64,000 bases of DNA. Origin: Gallionella sp. (GTDB taxonomy: Bacteria; Pseudomonadota; Gammaproteobacteria; Burkholderiales; Gallionellaceae). Position numbers and translations under genes: made by a program. Shown here in pieces: positions 45,478 to 55,038 of the stretch (positions are counted from its first letter, which is position 1; every line of letters begins with the position of its first letter). Below the pieces are notes generated by a model. The model did not search any database. It was given only the letters and a program-made list of their open reading frames with translations, and had not been told where the DNA came from. The stretch is taken from assembly GCA_028689145.1 (NCBI GenBank), contig JAQTWT010000003.1:1-64000 (forward strand), written 5' to 3'.

Positions 45478-45496
45478 CTGATTTTGCGCGGGGTTT
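45439..45496. terminator. Large hairpin spanning the glmS stop codon
   Basis: AAACCCCGC-aatctt-GCAAAATCAGTCACT-GTTG-AGTGACTGATTTTGC-GCGGGGTTT. Confidence 0.75.
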
Positions 45497-45694
45497 GCGG
45501 CGCAAGCAGCCCGATCGGGCGCGCTTTACCACAATTCACTTCCAAACCCGCGAAGACGCGGGATATTCCGCCGCTATTCGCGGCGCAATTCGGGCGCAAC
45601 TCTGGCATATTACCCACTGGCGCAAAGCGCGTCCGGCCGACAGACCAAGCGGCGCGACGGCAGGCGAACCTTTGCAATCGTGGAGAAGTCAGAC

Positions 45695-46459
45695 ATGGCG
45701 GTAATCGCCGTATTCAATCAAAAAGGCGGAGTGGGCAAAACCACTACCTGCCTGAACGTGACGGCTGCGCTGAATATTGCGCGGCAGAATCCCATCGCGA
45801 TGGATATGGATCCGCAGGGGCATCTGACTTTGTCCAGCGGCGTAGGCAGGACCCCACCGAATGGCGGCATGGCCGCGTTTTTCAAACACAAGACACCGCT
45901 GTCCAGCCTGCTGCAGCAGACCCCGTCCGGCTGGCGGATCATTCCCTCATCGCTGGAACTGGCAAAAATAGATGCGATGTTCGGCAGCGACCCTAAGGCT
46001 GCCACGCTGTTGCGGCAAGGCTTGCAGGATGAGCGGGCGCTTGCCAATGTGCCCATTCTGATCGACTGTTGCCCGATGCTGGGGGTGCTGACGTTGAACG
46101 CTTTGCTGGCGACCGACCGTGTGCTGATTCCGGTTTCGGCGGATTTTCTCTCGTTGCAGGGGGTGCACCGTCTCGATAGCGCGCTCAATGTCCTTGAGAA
46201 AAAGCTCAACCGCAGGTTCGAAAGGCGCATCGTCGTGACGCGCTTCGACCATCGGCGCAAAATGGCCTACGATATTTTCGAAAAACTCAGGGAGCGCTAC
46301 GGCGCGCTGGTATGCGAAACGCGTATCTGCGAAAACGTCGGTCTGGCAACCAGCCCGATGCACGGCAAGGATGTATTTGAGTTCGCGCCGAACAGTCCGG
46401 GTGCGGCGGATTACCGGTCGCTGACCCAGGAATTGTGGGATAGCGGGTTCTTCGTTTAG
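45695..46459 (+). CDS. ParA/Soj-family ATPase (orphan)
   Basis: 'MAVIAVFNQKGGVGKTTTCLNVTAAL' deviant Walker A; no ParB in window. Confidence 0.85.
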   Translation: MAVIAVFNQKGGVGKTTTCLNVTAALNIARQNPIAMDMDPQGHLTLSSGVGRTPPNGGMAAFFKHKTPLSSLLQQTPSGWRIIPSSLELAKIDAMFGSDPKAATLLRQGLQDERALANVPILIDCCPMLGVLTLNALLATDRVLIPVSADFLSLQGVHRLDSALNVLEKKLNRRFERRIVVTRFDHRRKMAYDIFEKLRERYGALVCETRICENVGLATSPMHGKDVFEFAPNSPGAADYRSLTQELWDSGFFV

Positions 46460-46514
46460 AAAATTGTGCGCATGGCGTATGCTGCGCCGTACCGGATTTC
46501 AGATTGAACCAACC

Positions 46515-48035
46515 TTAGATTGAAGCCCAAATCCCCAAGGCAAGAATAGCCAGCAGCAACAAGCCGATTCTCGCCAGCAAAGTGTTGTAACGTTTTTGCT
46601 GTTCCATTATTTGGCGCAGCATCTCTCCGCTGTAAGTGGCGCCGTCGTTCGTCAGATAGCGGCTCAGGATGCGCGGCAGCTGCGGCAGCAGGGTGGCGTA
46701 GTTCGGCGCTTCGGCGCGCAATGCCTTGAATAATCCGCGCCAGCCGATCTGTTCGTTCATCCAGCGTTCCAGCCACGGCTTGGCGGTTTTCCACAAATCC
46801 AGCTCGGGGTCGAGCTGCAAACCCAGCCCCTCGATATTGAGCAGCGTCTTCTGCAGCAGCACCAGTTGCGGCTGAACCTGGATGCCGAAGCGGCGCGAAG
46901 TCTGGAATAGCCGCAGCAGCACGCGGCCAAACGAAACCTCGCGCAGCGGCCGGTCGAAGATCGGTTCGCATACCGCGCGGATCGCAGCTTCCAGTTCGTC
47001 CACGCGGGTTTCGGCGGGCGCCCAGCCGGATTCGATATGCACCTCGGCGACGCGCTTGTAGTCGCGCTGGAAGAACGCGATGAAGTTCTGCGCGAGGTAA
47101 TGCTTGTCGCTGTCTGTGAGCGAGCCCATGATGCCGAAGTCCAGCGCGATATAGCGGCCGTCCGCAGCCACCTGCACATTGCCGGGATGCATGTCAGCGT
47201 GGAAAAAACCGTCGCGGAACACCTGGGTATAGAAAATCTCCACGCCGTTGGCGGCCAATTGCGCAATGTCGATGCCCGCCTCGCGCAGCGCACCTACCTG
47301 GCTGATCGGCGTGCCGTACATGCGCTGCATCACCATCACTTCGCTGGTGCAAAAATCCCAATATATTTCCGGCACCAGCAGCAACGGTGAGTCGGCGAAA
47401 TTGCGTTTGAGCTGGCTGGCGCTGGATGCTTCGCGCATCAAATCCAGCTCGTCGCGCAAAATCTTTTCGAATTCGCCCACCACTTCACGGGGCCTGAGAC
47501 GGCGTCCGTCCGACCACAGCCGCTCCATCAGCTCGGCGCAGATGTTCAGCAGCGCGATGTCATGCGCGATCACCGGCGCGATGCCGGGGCGCAGGATTTT
47601 TACCGCCGCTTCCCGACCGTCCGGCAGCACCGCGAAATGCACCTGCGCCACCGATGCGCTGGCGACCGGTGTTTCCTCGAAGCTCTGGAATACCTCGCGC
47701 AGCGGCTTGCGGTAAGCATCTTCCAGCACGGCGATGGCTTGCGACGACGGGAACGGCGGTACCTGATCCTGCAACTTGGCGAGTTCGTCGGCTAGGTCGG
47801 ACGGCAGCAGATCGCGCCGCGTGGAAAGCATTTGGCCGAATTTGACGAAGATCGGGCCGAGGCTTTCCAGCGCAAGCCGCAGCCTGACAGCGCGCGGTTC
47901 GGAAGTGTCGCGCAGGAACAGCACCAGATTCAGGGGGATGCGCAGCCAGCGCACCCGCGAATGCGCCAGCAGGAATTCATCCAAGCCGAAACGCAGCACC
48001 ACGAAGATGATCTTGATCAGGCGGAACAGGCGCAT
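46515..48035 (-). CDS. ubiB: UbiB-family ubiquinone biosynthesis kinase-like protein
   Basis: 506 aa; '[40 protein letters not shown]'. Confidence 0.92.
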   Translation of the reverse strand: MRLFRLIKIIFVVLRFGLDEFLLAHSRVRWLRIPLNLVLFLRDTSEPRAVRLRLALESLGPIFVKFGQMLSTRRDLLPSDLADELAKLQDQVPPFPSSQAIAVLEDAYRKPLREVFQSFEETPVASASVAQVHFAVLPDGREAAVKILRPGIAPVIAHDIALLNICAELMERLWSDGRRLRPREVVGEFEKILRDELDLMREASSASQLKRNFADSPLLLVPEIYWDFCTSEVMVMQRMYGTPISQVGALREAGIDIAQLAANGVEIFYTQVFRDGFFHADMHPGNVQVAADGRYIALDFGIMGSLTDSDKHYLAQNFIAFFQRDYKRVAEVHIESGWAPAETRVDELEAAIRAVCEPIFDRPLREVSFGRVLLRLFQTSRRFGIQVQPQLVLLQKTLLNIEGLGLQLDPELDLWKTAKPWLERWMNEQIGWRGLFKALRAEAPNYATLLPQLPRILSRYLTNDGATYSGEMLRQIMEQQKRYNTLLARIGLLLLAILALGIWASI

Positions 48036-48064
48036 GCTAATTCCGGTTTATCCCTGAAAATTCA

Positions 48065-48220
48065 TTAGAACCGAATTGCCCCTTCCCCCTTGCAGAGGGG
48101 GAGAGCGAAGCGAGGGGGCAATTGGGATGGGGGTAGAAGCGCTGAAACATACAGGTTTCTACCCCCTCCCTAGCCCTCCCCCTGCAAGGGGGAGGGGATA
48201 TTGTAGTTAATGGATTAACC
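48065..48220. repeat. GC-skewed palindromic MITE/REP-like element, copy A
   Basis: TTAGAACCGAATTGCCCCTTCCCCCTTGCAGAGGGG...GGTTTCTACCCCCTCCCTAGCCCTCCCCCTGCAAGGGGGAGGGGATATTGTAG; reverse-complement relative at 63213-63350. Confidence 0.85.
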
Positions 48221-48272
48221 GGGTTTATTTTGAATAGCATTAGTTGGGGTGAATCTAGTCGAACGCTAGTGG

Positions 48273-49121
48273 TTAATGCAGGGTAGTTTGTTGAATGCCG
48301 GCCAGCAGCCATACCGACTTGTTGTCGCGCAGGTTTTTCTGCACGTGCCAGATTTCATCGACGCTTTCCGGCGTGCCGTTGTTCTCGCGCAGTTGTCCGG
48401 TGAAGCGCACGCTGGCAATCGCCAGATCGCCTTCCTCGACCGCTTCCAGCAGTTCGCCGTTGATAGCGACCACGTCGGTTTTTTGCGGCGCATCGTCGCG
48501 TTCCTGCATCTGCATCGAAATTTCCGCGAACATTTCCGGTGTGGTGTATTCGCGGATGTCGTTCAGATCTTTGCGGTCATTGGCGGCCTGCAGGCGGATG
48601 AACGAAGTCTTGGCGCTGCGCAAAAAACTTTCCACCGGAAAATCGGCAGGAATGCGGCCGGTTGTTGAAGACGTTGCGACAGGCGCTACCGAACCGCCGG
48701 ACAATGGCTGCTGCACCGGTTGCGATTCATGATAGGGCGCACCCGCTCCGGCATATTGCATCGCCGGTTGCTGTTTTTTGCGGAACTTCGAGATCAGGAA
48801 CATTACCGCGACACCGGCCAGCAGCGCCATCAGAATACCGCCCATTGCGCCGCCCATGCCCATGCTGGCGAACAGCGCGCCCAGACCGGCACCAATCGCC
48901 AGACCTGCCAGCGGCCCCATCCACTTGTTACCTGCCGCTGCCGGAGCTGCGCCGGGAGTCGGCGCGGGCGCAGCAGCGGGAGCCTTGGGCGCGGCTTGCG
49001 GAGTCATGCTGCGTTGCTTGCCAAAGCTGCTGCCACCACCAAAACGCTTGGCTTCAGCCGTCGCGGCAAACAGGCTCGCACTGGTCAGTGCAATCGCTAA
49101 CAGCAATAAAAATCGTTTCAT
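48273..49121 (-). CDS. Tim44-like domain protein
   Basis: 282 aa; signal peptide, Gly-rich TM region, C-terminal 'FLRSAKTSFIRLQAANDRKDLNDIREYTTPEMFAEI'. Confidence 0.88.
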   Translation of the reverse strand: MKRFLLLLAIALTSASLFAATAEAKRFGGGSSFGKQRSMTPQAAPKAPAAAPAPTPGAAPAAAGNKWMGPLAGLAIGAGLGALFASMGMGGAMGGILMALLAGVAVMFLISKFRKKQQPAMQYAGAGAPYHESQPVQQPLSGGSVAPVATSSTTGRIPADFPVESFLRSAKTSFIRLQAANDRKDLNDIREYTTPEMFAEISMQMQERDDAPQKTDVVAINGELLEAVEEGDLAIASVRFTGQLRENNGTPESVDEIWHVQKNLRDNKSVWLLAGIQQTTLH

Positions 49122-49527
49122 GTATTTCTCCGTTCGTGGTTAAAGCAAACGGGTATGGCAAGTGCCCACCCTGATAATGAAACTCGCCATGCCCGTTTCC
49201 CCCTATCCAACTTTCCCCCGCAAGCGGGAGAAAGGGCAAACGAATCGCTACGCGAGTTTCACGTTAATGCGCATAAGTATAGCATCGGCGCTATAAACAG
49301 ACCGCAAGGTTATGCGCTCTGCGTTATGAGTCCGGGAACATGGCTGAATCCTATAAACCCAGATAATTGGAGATTATAAGCGCTTCGCGGGGGCGGCAAT
49401 TTTACCGGAATGGAACTGCTTCACTTTGATTGCGCTACGGTGGTCAGGTACAGCCTCGCGGGGGCAGTTCGCTGCTTTGCTGGCTTCGTGCGGGGGAAAC
49501 GTGCTATATTTCAAAGAGATATATTAA

Positions 49528-51762
49528 ATGAGTAATCAGGTGTTCTCCAGACAAATGCGCTTTCGTTTTGGCCACATATTGTTTTTATCCATCCTGACCT
49601 GGTGGCAACCGGCTGTTGCAGCGGATACGCTCGACGTTGATCTCGAAAAACTGTATTCCTTGTCGCTGGAGGATTTGATCAACATGCCCATCGTGACGGC
49701 TTCGCGCCAGAACGAAACGCGCGACCAGACCCCTGCGCACATCATGCTCATCACGCGCGAGCAGATCCGTGAACGGCGCTACAAAAATCTGGCGGATTTG
49801 CTGGAAGACATGCCTGGGGTGGATCTCATGCGCGGCACCAAGTCGTCGTCCTACAACAACTTTACCGTGCAGGGCAATGCCGGATCGAACATGCTGATGA
49901 TCATGCTAGACGGGGTTAGGGTAGGGCATCCGGTGGGCGGCACTTTCCCCGTGGCAGAAAACTTTTCGCTGTTTGCCGCCAAACAGGTGGAAATCCTGTT
50001 TGGCCCGGCAGCGGCCCTTTATGGTGCCGATGCGGTTGCGGGCGTGGTCAACATCATCACCGATCATGCCGGTAGGCAGAAAGGAGCTTGGGCTTCCGTG
50101 GGAACGGGCAGCTCCGGCAGCCGCGAAGCATCGTTTATGGCCGGCCTCAAGACCGATGGAGAATTTTCTCTGGATGTCGGCGGACACTGGCAGCGCTCGG
50201 ATCGCGCGGCGCTACAGAATTATTACCCGGCTGAATTTGCCAAAACGGATGCCAGGAATTTTGCCGGCACGGTGGTGGTGCCGGTGGCAATGCGCGAAGA
50301 TTATGTCGGTGGAATCGGCAGCCACAGTCTGTTTGCCCGCATGGACATGGGCAAGGATTTGACCGTCGGTTTTTACCGCAACGGTTTTAGCAGCCTGACC
50401 AGCACCGGCGACAAACCTTCGACCGCCCTGTATCTGAGCGATTCGCACTGGATCAGCAAAACCGATACCGTCTATGGCAAGTACCGTTTCGACTTGAAGC
50501 CAAACCTATCGGGGGAGCTGGTGATCGATTACTCGAACAGGGATGTCGATCCGCAGGCAAAGTATGTCAACATCTACACTGCCTTCGTCGACAGCTACTC
50601 CTATGTGCTGGGCAATCGCCTCGGCATCGAGCAAAACCTGAACTGGAAGCTGAACGACATGCATCGTGCCCAGATGGGCATCGGCTACCAAAAGTATTAC
50701 GCCATCGAAACCTCTTCTTTACCCGGCCCATATGACACTGGCAAGGGGCCGGGCGAGCAGGGGTTCTACTATCCGAACACCAGCATTCCTCTTCCCATAT
50801 ACGATGCTTCGTTCAACAATATTTCGGCTTACGCGCAACTTCAATCCGAGTGGAGTAGCCAGTTTTCGACCATGGCCGGGCTGCGCCTCGATAGACGATC
50901 GGACTACGGCAAGTCGATTAACCCGCGTCTCGGCATGGTGTGGCGGGCCAGCAAGCAGCACCTGTTCAAGGCACTTTATGGCGAGGCTTTTCGTGCGCCT
51001 TCTCCCGAGGAAAGCCTGACTTCCTTCGGCTCCTTCGATGGTTCCAAAGATGCGAATGGGCTTTACAGGGGCACGGGTTTTCGCGCGCCCAACTTCAACC
51101 TCAAGCCGGAAAAGGCCAAAACGCTCAGCCTGACCTGGGACTGGCGACCGCGTGAAGATTTGAATGTTGTCGCCAACGCCTATCACAGCCAGATCCAGAA
51201 CCTGATCGTCACCCTGCCGTCGACAGCGGTGAACGCCATTCCCGGCGCAATTCTGATCAATCCGGAAATCAAGGGCAATGCGGGCACTCAAACGCAAACC
51301 GGCCTCGACCTGATGGCGCAGTGGAACTTTCAGATAAATCCCACTTGGGCGGCCAAGCTGTGGAGCAGCGCCAGTTGGATCGAAGGCAAGAGCAACGAAG
51401 GTGACAGCGTGGAATGGGACCTGAGATACGTCGCCAGCCACAAGTACAAGCTGGGCACGACGCTGAGCTATTTCGACCGAGTCAGCATCACCCCGAAAAT
51501 CCTGTGGATAGGCGGCACGACCAACGGGCGCAAGAAGAATTCGAGAAATCCGCCGGAGCGGCTGGTAACCCCGGGCTATACCCTAACCAATCTGCACATT
51601 GGCTGGCATAAACTTCTCGATGGCAAGGGCACGCTCTGGCTGGATGTATACAATCTGTTCGACAAGCGCTATTACGCCGCCGCCGGTTCGGGCAGCCTCA
51701 CTTTCTTCGACATGCCGCAACAGCCGCGCAGCGGGATGGTTGCGTTCGAATATAATTTTTGA
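49528..51762 (+). CDS. TonB-dependent outer membrane receptor
   Basis: 744 aa; plug 'LADLLEDMPGVDLMRG...VQGNAGSNMLMIMLDGVRV...VEILFGPAAALYGADAVAGVVNIIT', C-terminal aromatic 'VAFEYNF'. Confidence 0.92.
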   Translation: MSNQVFSRQMRFRFGHILFLSILTWWQPAVAADTLDVDLEKLYSLSLEDLINMPIVTASRQNETRDQTPAHIMLITREQIRERRYKNLADLLEDMPGVDLMRGTKSSSYNNFTVQGNAGSNMLMIMLDGVRVGHPVGGTFPVAENFSLFAAKQVEILFGPAAALYGADAVAGVVNIITDHAGRQKGAWASVGTGSSGSREASFMAGLKTDGEFSLDVGGHWQRSDRAALQNYYPAEFAKTDARNFAGTVVVPVAMREDYVGGIGSHSLFARMDMGKDLTVGFYRNGFSSLTSTGDKPSTALYLSDSHWISKTDTVYGKYRFDLKPNLSGELVIDYSNRDVDPQAKYVNIYTAFVDSYSYVLGNRLGIEQNLNWKLNDMHRAQMGIGYQKYYAIETSSLPGPYDTGKGPGEQGFYYPNTSIPLPIYDASFNNISAYAQLQSEWSSQFSTMAGLRLDRRSDYGKSINPRLGMVWRASKQHLFKALYGEAFRAPSPEESLTSFGSFDGSKDANGLYRGTGFRAPNFNLKPEKAKTLSLTWDWRPREDLNVVANAYHSQIQNLIVTLPSTAVNAIPGAILINPEIKGNAGTQTQTGLDLMAQWNFQINPTWAAKLWSSASWIEGKSNEGDSVEWDLRYVASHKYKLGTTLSYFDRVSITPKILWIGGTTNGRKKNSRNPPERLVTPGYTLTNLHIGWHKLLDGKGTLWLDVYNLFDKRYYAAAGSGSLTFFDMPQQPRSGMVAFEYNF

Positions 51763-52151
51763 CCGGACGAGGGTTGTCGCACAAACGATGCTGGGGCGGA
51801 ACCTTCTAAGATTAAAGGTACCGGAGTCGAATTGTTTTGGGTGAACCAATATCCTCAGGATCTACTCCGCGTTACTTTCTCCTGTCGGGTTGGGTTACGC
51901 AATGTTCACCCTGCCGTTGGGAGCAAATAGAACTGTCCAGATGGCCTTTTTGCGCCATACGACGACATCAATATCCACAAGACGCTGCACAAGGCGGCGT
52001 AGAAAATGACCATTTGAAGCGGAATTTATCCCAAAGAGCTAAAGGGTGGCGCCTTTACGCTTCCAAATTTTTGATGGGGTAATTCGGTCATTTGCTGTCC
52101 CGCAGACGATTGATTACAATGATGGCAATGCAATCATTATTGGGGGCTAAC

Positions 52152-52397
52152 ATGGCGGCACTTACGATCAGAAATATTGATGATGAGGTCAAGAACCGTT
52201 TGCGTTTACAGGCAGCGCAGCACGGTTGTTCTATGGAGCAGGAGGTGCGCGAGATTCTGTTGCGTGCGGTTTTGCCGAAGAGAAACCAGCCGGCATTTGC
52301 GCAACGTATTCAAAAGCATTTTGCCGCTCTGGAGTTGGATGTTTTGCCTATTCCCGAGCGTCAGATGGCAAGAACTCCGCCTTCGATGGAGGGCTGA
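52152..52397 (+). CDS. FitA-like ribbon-helix-helix antitoxin
   Basis: 'MAALTIRNIDDEVKNRLRLQAAQHGCSMEQEVREILLRAV'. Confidence 0.88.
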   Translation: MAALTIRNIDDEVKNRLRLQAAQHGCSMEQEVREILLRAVLPKRNQPAFAQRIQKHFAALELDVLPIPERQMARTPPSMEG

Positions 52398-52399
52398 TC

Positions 52400-52831
52400 A
52401 TGCAGGGCGTGTTGCTGGACACCAATGTGCTGTCTGAGTTGATGCGTCCACAGCCGTCTTCGGTGGTGCTTGATTGGTTTGCGCAACAAGAGGGTGCCGA
52501 GTTTTATACCAGCGCAATTACTCAAGCTGAATTGTTGCTGGGTGTGGCTTTGTTGCCGGGCGGCAAGCGCAGAGATGCAATGGCCGATGCGTTGGAGCAG
52601 ATGTTCGATCAGGACTTTGTCGGACGGTGCCTGCCGTTTGAGGAGTTAGCTGCGCATGAGTATGCCGCTTTGGTTGCTACCCGTAATAAGCTCGGCATGC
52701 CAATTTCTGCCGAGGATGCGCAGATAGCGGCCATTGCGCTACGAAATGGCTTGGTCTTGGCAACCCGTAACACTAAAGATTTTCGCAACATAAGTGAGTT
52801 GGTCTTGGTTGATCCGTGGCTTGCGCGCTAA
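52400..52831 (+). CDS. FitB/VapC-like PIN-domain toxin
   Basis: 'MQGVLLDTNVLSELMRPQPSSVVLDWFA...LATRNTKDF'. Confidence 0.9.
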   Translation: MQGVLLDTNVLSELMRPQPSSVVLDWFAQQEGAEFYTSAITQAELLLGVALLPGGKRRDAMADALEQMFDQDFVGRCLPFEELAAHEYAALVATRNKLGMPISAEDAQIAAIALRNGLVLATRNTKDFRNISELVLVDPWLAR

Positions 52832-52845
52832 AGGTCTAAATTAAA

Positions 52846-54990
52846 GTGGCTCACATTAGTTCGCTAAATTTTCCACGAGTCATGGCTTCCCTGCTGGCCA
52901 TACTGCTGTCCGCCTGCGACGGCGGGTTGTGGAACAACCCCTATCCGGCGGCGGATGGTGGCAAGCCGATCCTCTATACCGCGTTCACCGAACGCCCCAA
53001 GCATCTCGATCCGGCGCAGGCCTACAGCGAAAACGAGTACGAATTCCTCGCGCAGATTTACGCGCCGCCGCTGCAATACCATTATCTGAAGCGCCCTTAC
53101 GAGCTGATCCCGCTGGCCGCCAGCGCGATGCCGACGGTGCGCTATCTGGACAAGCAGCGCCGTCCATTGCCGGACAATGTAGCGCCGGAAAAAATCGCAT
53201 TCAGCGTGTATGAAATCCACATCAAGCCGAATATGCGTTATCAGCCGCATCCGGCATTCGCCCCGAAAAACGCCGTGCTGACTTCGGACGCGCTGCGCGA
53301 TATTCATGCATTGGGGGACTTTAAGCACAGCGGCACGCGCGCTGTCACGGCGGCGGATTATGTGTACCAGATCAAACGCCTTGCGCATCCGCAGTTGCAT
53401 CTGCCGATCTTCGGCGTGATGAGCGAATACATCGTCGGACTGAAAGACTACGCCGCGACGCTGCAGCAGGCGCTGAAAAATAATCCCGACGCGTTCCTCG
53501 ACCTGAATGCCTATCCATTGCCGGGGGCGCAAGTGGTGGACGAACATACCTACCGCATCGAGGTGCAGGGCAAGTATCCGCAGTTTGCCTACTGGCTGGC
53601 GATGCCGTTTTTCGCGCCGATGCCGCACGAGGCCGAACGCTTTTACGCGCAGCCCGGAATGCGCGAACGCAACCTGACGCTGGACTGGTGGCCGGTCGGT
53701 AGCGGCCCGTATTACCTGTCCGAGAACGATCCCAACCGGCGCATGGTATTGAGCCGCAACCCTTATTACGACAGCGAAACTTATCCGGCGCAAGGCGAAG
53801 CGGACGATGCGCAGGCTGGGCTGCTGGCGGATGCGGGCAAGCCGTTGCCGTTGATCGACCAAGTGATATTCAGTCTGGAAAAAGAAACCATTCCGTACTG
53901 GAATAAATTTTTGCAGGGCTATTACGATGCCTCGGGCATCAGCTCGGACAGCTTCGATCAGGCGGTGCAGGTGAACGTCGGCGGCGAAGCGGCGGTGACC
54001 GACGGAATGAAAGTGCAGGGCATCAGTCTTTCGACCGAGGTTTCGACTTCAACAATGTACACCGGCTTTAACTGGCTTGATCCGGTGGTTGGGGGCAATT
54101 CTGAAAAGGCGCGCAAACTGCGCCAAGCCATCGCCATCGCGGTGGATTTCGAGGAGTTTGTGTCAATTTTCGCCAACGGGCGCGGCATCGCGGCGCAGTC
54201 GCCGCTGCCGCCCGGCATTTTTGGTTACCGTAACGGCGAAGCGGGCGTCAACCGCACGGTGTATGACTGGGTGGACGGCGCGCCGAGGCGCAAAACTGTC
54301 GGGGAGGCCAAGCGGTTGCTCGCTGAAGCGGGCTATGCCAATGGTGTGGACGCAAAGACCATGCAGCCGTTGGTAATACATATGGATACAACCGCGACCG
54401 GGGTGGGCGGCAAGTCGCGATTGGATTGGCTGCGCAAACAATTTGAGAAAATCAACGTACAACTCGATGTGCGCAGCACGGACTGGAATCGTTTTCAGGA
54501 CAAGATACGGCGCGGCGATACGCAAATGTTCTACATGGGCTGGAACGCCGACTACCCCGACCCGGAGAACTTCCTGTTCCTGCTGCACGGCGCGCAGGCC
54601 AAGGTGGGCAAAAGCGGCGAGAACGCGGCGAACTACAGCAACCCGGAATACGACCGGTTGTTCGAGCAGATGAAAAACATGGAAAATAGCCCGGAACGGC
54701 TGGTCATCATCGACCGGATGCTGGGAATTCTGCGCCGCGATTCGCCGTGGCTATGGGGCTTTCACCCGAAGAGCTACGTGTTGCAGCACGGCTGGCTGCA
54801 TAACGTGAAGCCCAATGTGATGGCGAACAACAAGCTCAAATATTGGCGCGTTGATACGGCGCAGCGCGGTAAACTGCGCCGCAGCTGGAACCAGCCGGAT
54901 TACTGGCCGCTAGGGCTGGGTGCCGCGGTGTTGCTGTTGTTGGGCGGATGGATGCGGCGCGCATTGCGTCGCCGTGAAGAACAGGCCTAG
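52846..54990 (+). CDS. Family 5 extracellular solute-binding (peptide) protein with C-terminal TM helix
   Basis: 714 aa; GTG start; 'LLSACDGG' lipobox-like N-term; C-term 'LGLGAAVLLLLGGWMRRALRRREEQA'. Confidence 0.85.
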   Translation: MAHISSLNFPRVMASLLAILLSACDGGLWNNPYPAADGGKPILYTAFTERPKHLDPAQAYSENEYEFLAQIYAPPLQYHYLKRPYELIPLAASAMPTVRYLDKQRRPLPDNVAPEKIAFSVYEIHIKPNMRYQPHPAFAPKNAVLTSDALRDIHALGDFKHSGTRAVTAADYVYQIKRLAHPQLHLPIFGVMSEYIVGLKDYAATLQQALKNNPDAFLDLNAYPLPGAQVVDEHTYRIEVQGKYPQFAYWLAMPFFAPMPHEAERFYAQPGMRERNLTLDWWPVGSGPYYLSENDPNRRMVLSRNPYYDSETYPAQGEADDAQAGLLADAGKPLPLIDQVIFSLEKETIPYWNKFLQGYYDASGISSDSFDQAVQVNVGGEAAVTDGMKVQGISLSTEVSTSTMYTGFNWLDPVVGGNSEKARKLRQAIAIAVDFEEFVSIFANGRGIAAQSPLPPGIFGYRNGEAGVNRTVYDWVDGAPRRKTVGEAKRLLAEAGYANGVDAKTMQPLVIHMDTTATGVGGKSRLDWLRKQFEKINVQLDVRSTDWNRFQDKIRRGDTQMFYMGWNADYPDPENFLFLLHGAQAKVGKSGENAANYSNPEYDRLFEQMKNMENSPERLVIIDRMLGILRRDSPWLWGFHPKSYVLQHGWLHNVKPNVMANNKLKYWRVDTAQRGKLRRSWNQPDYWPLGLGAAVLLLLGGWMRRALRRREEQA

Positions 54991-55038
54991 TTTGAAATAG
55001 AACGCGGGCAAAGAGCAGAGGTAGTCAGCTGCCGGATT

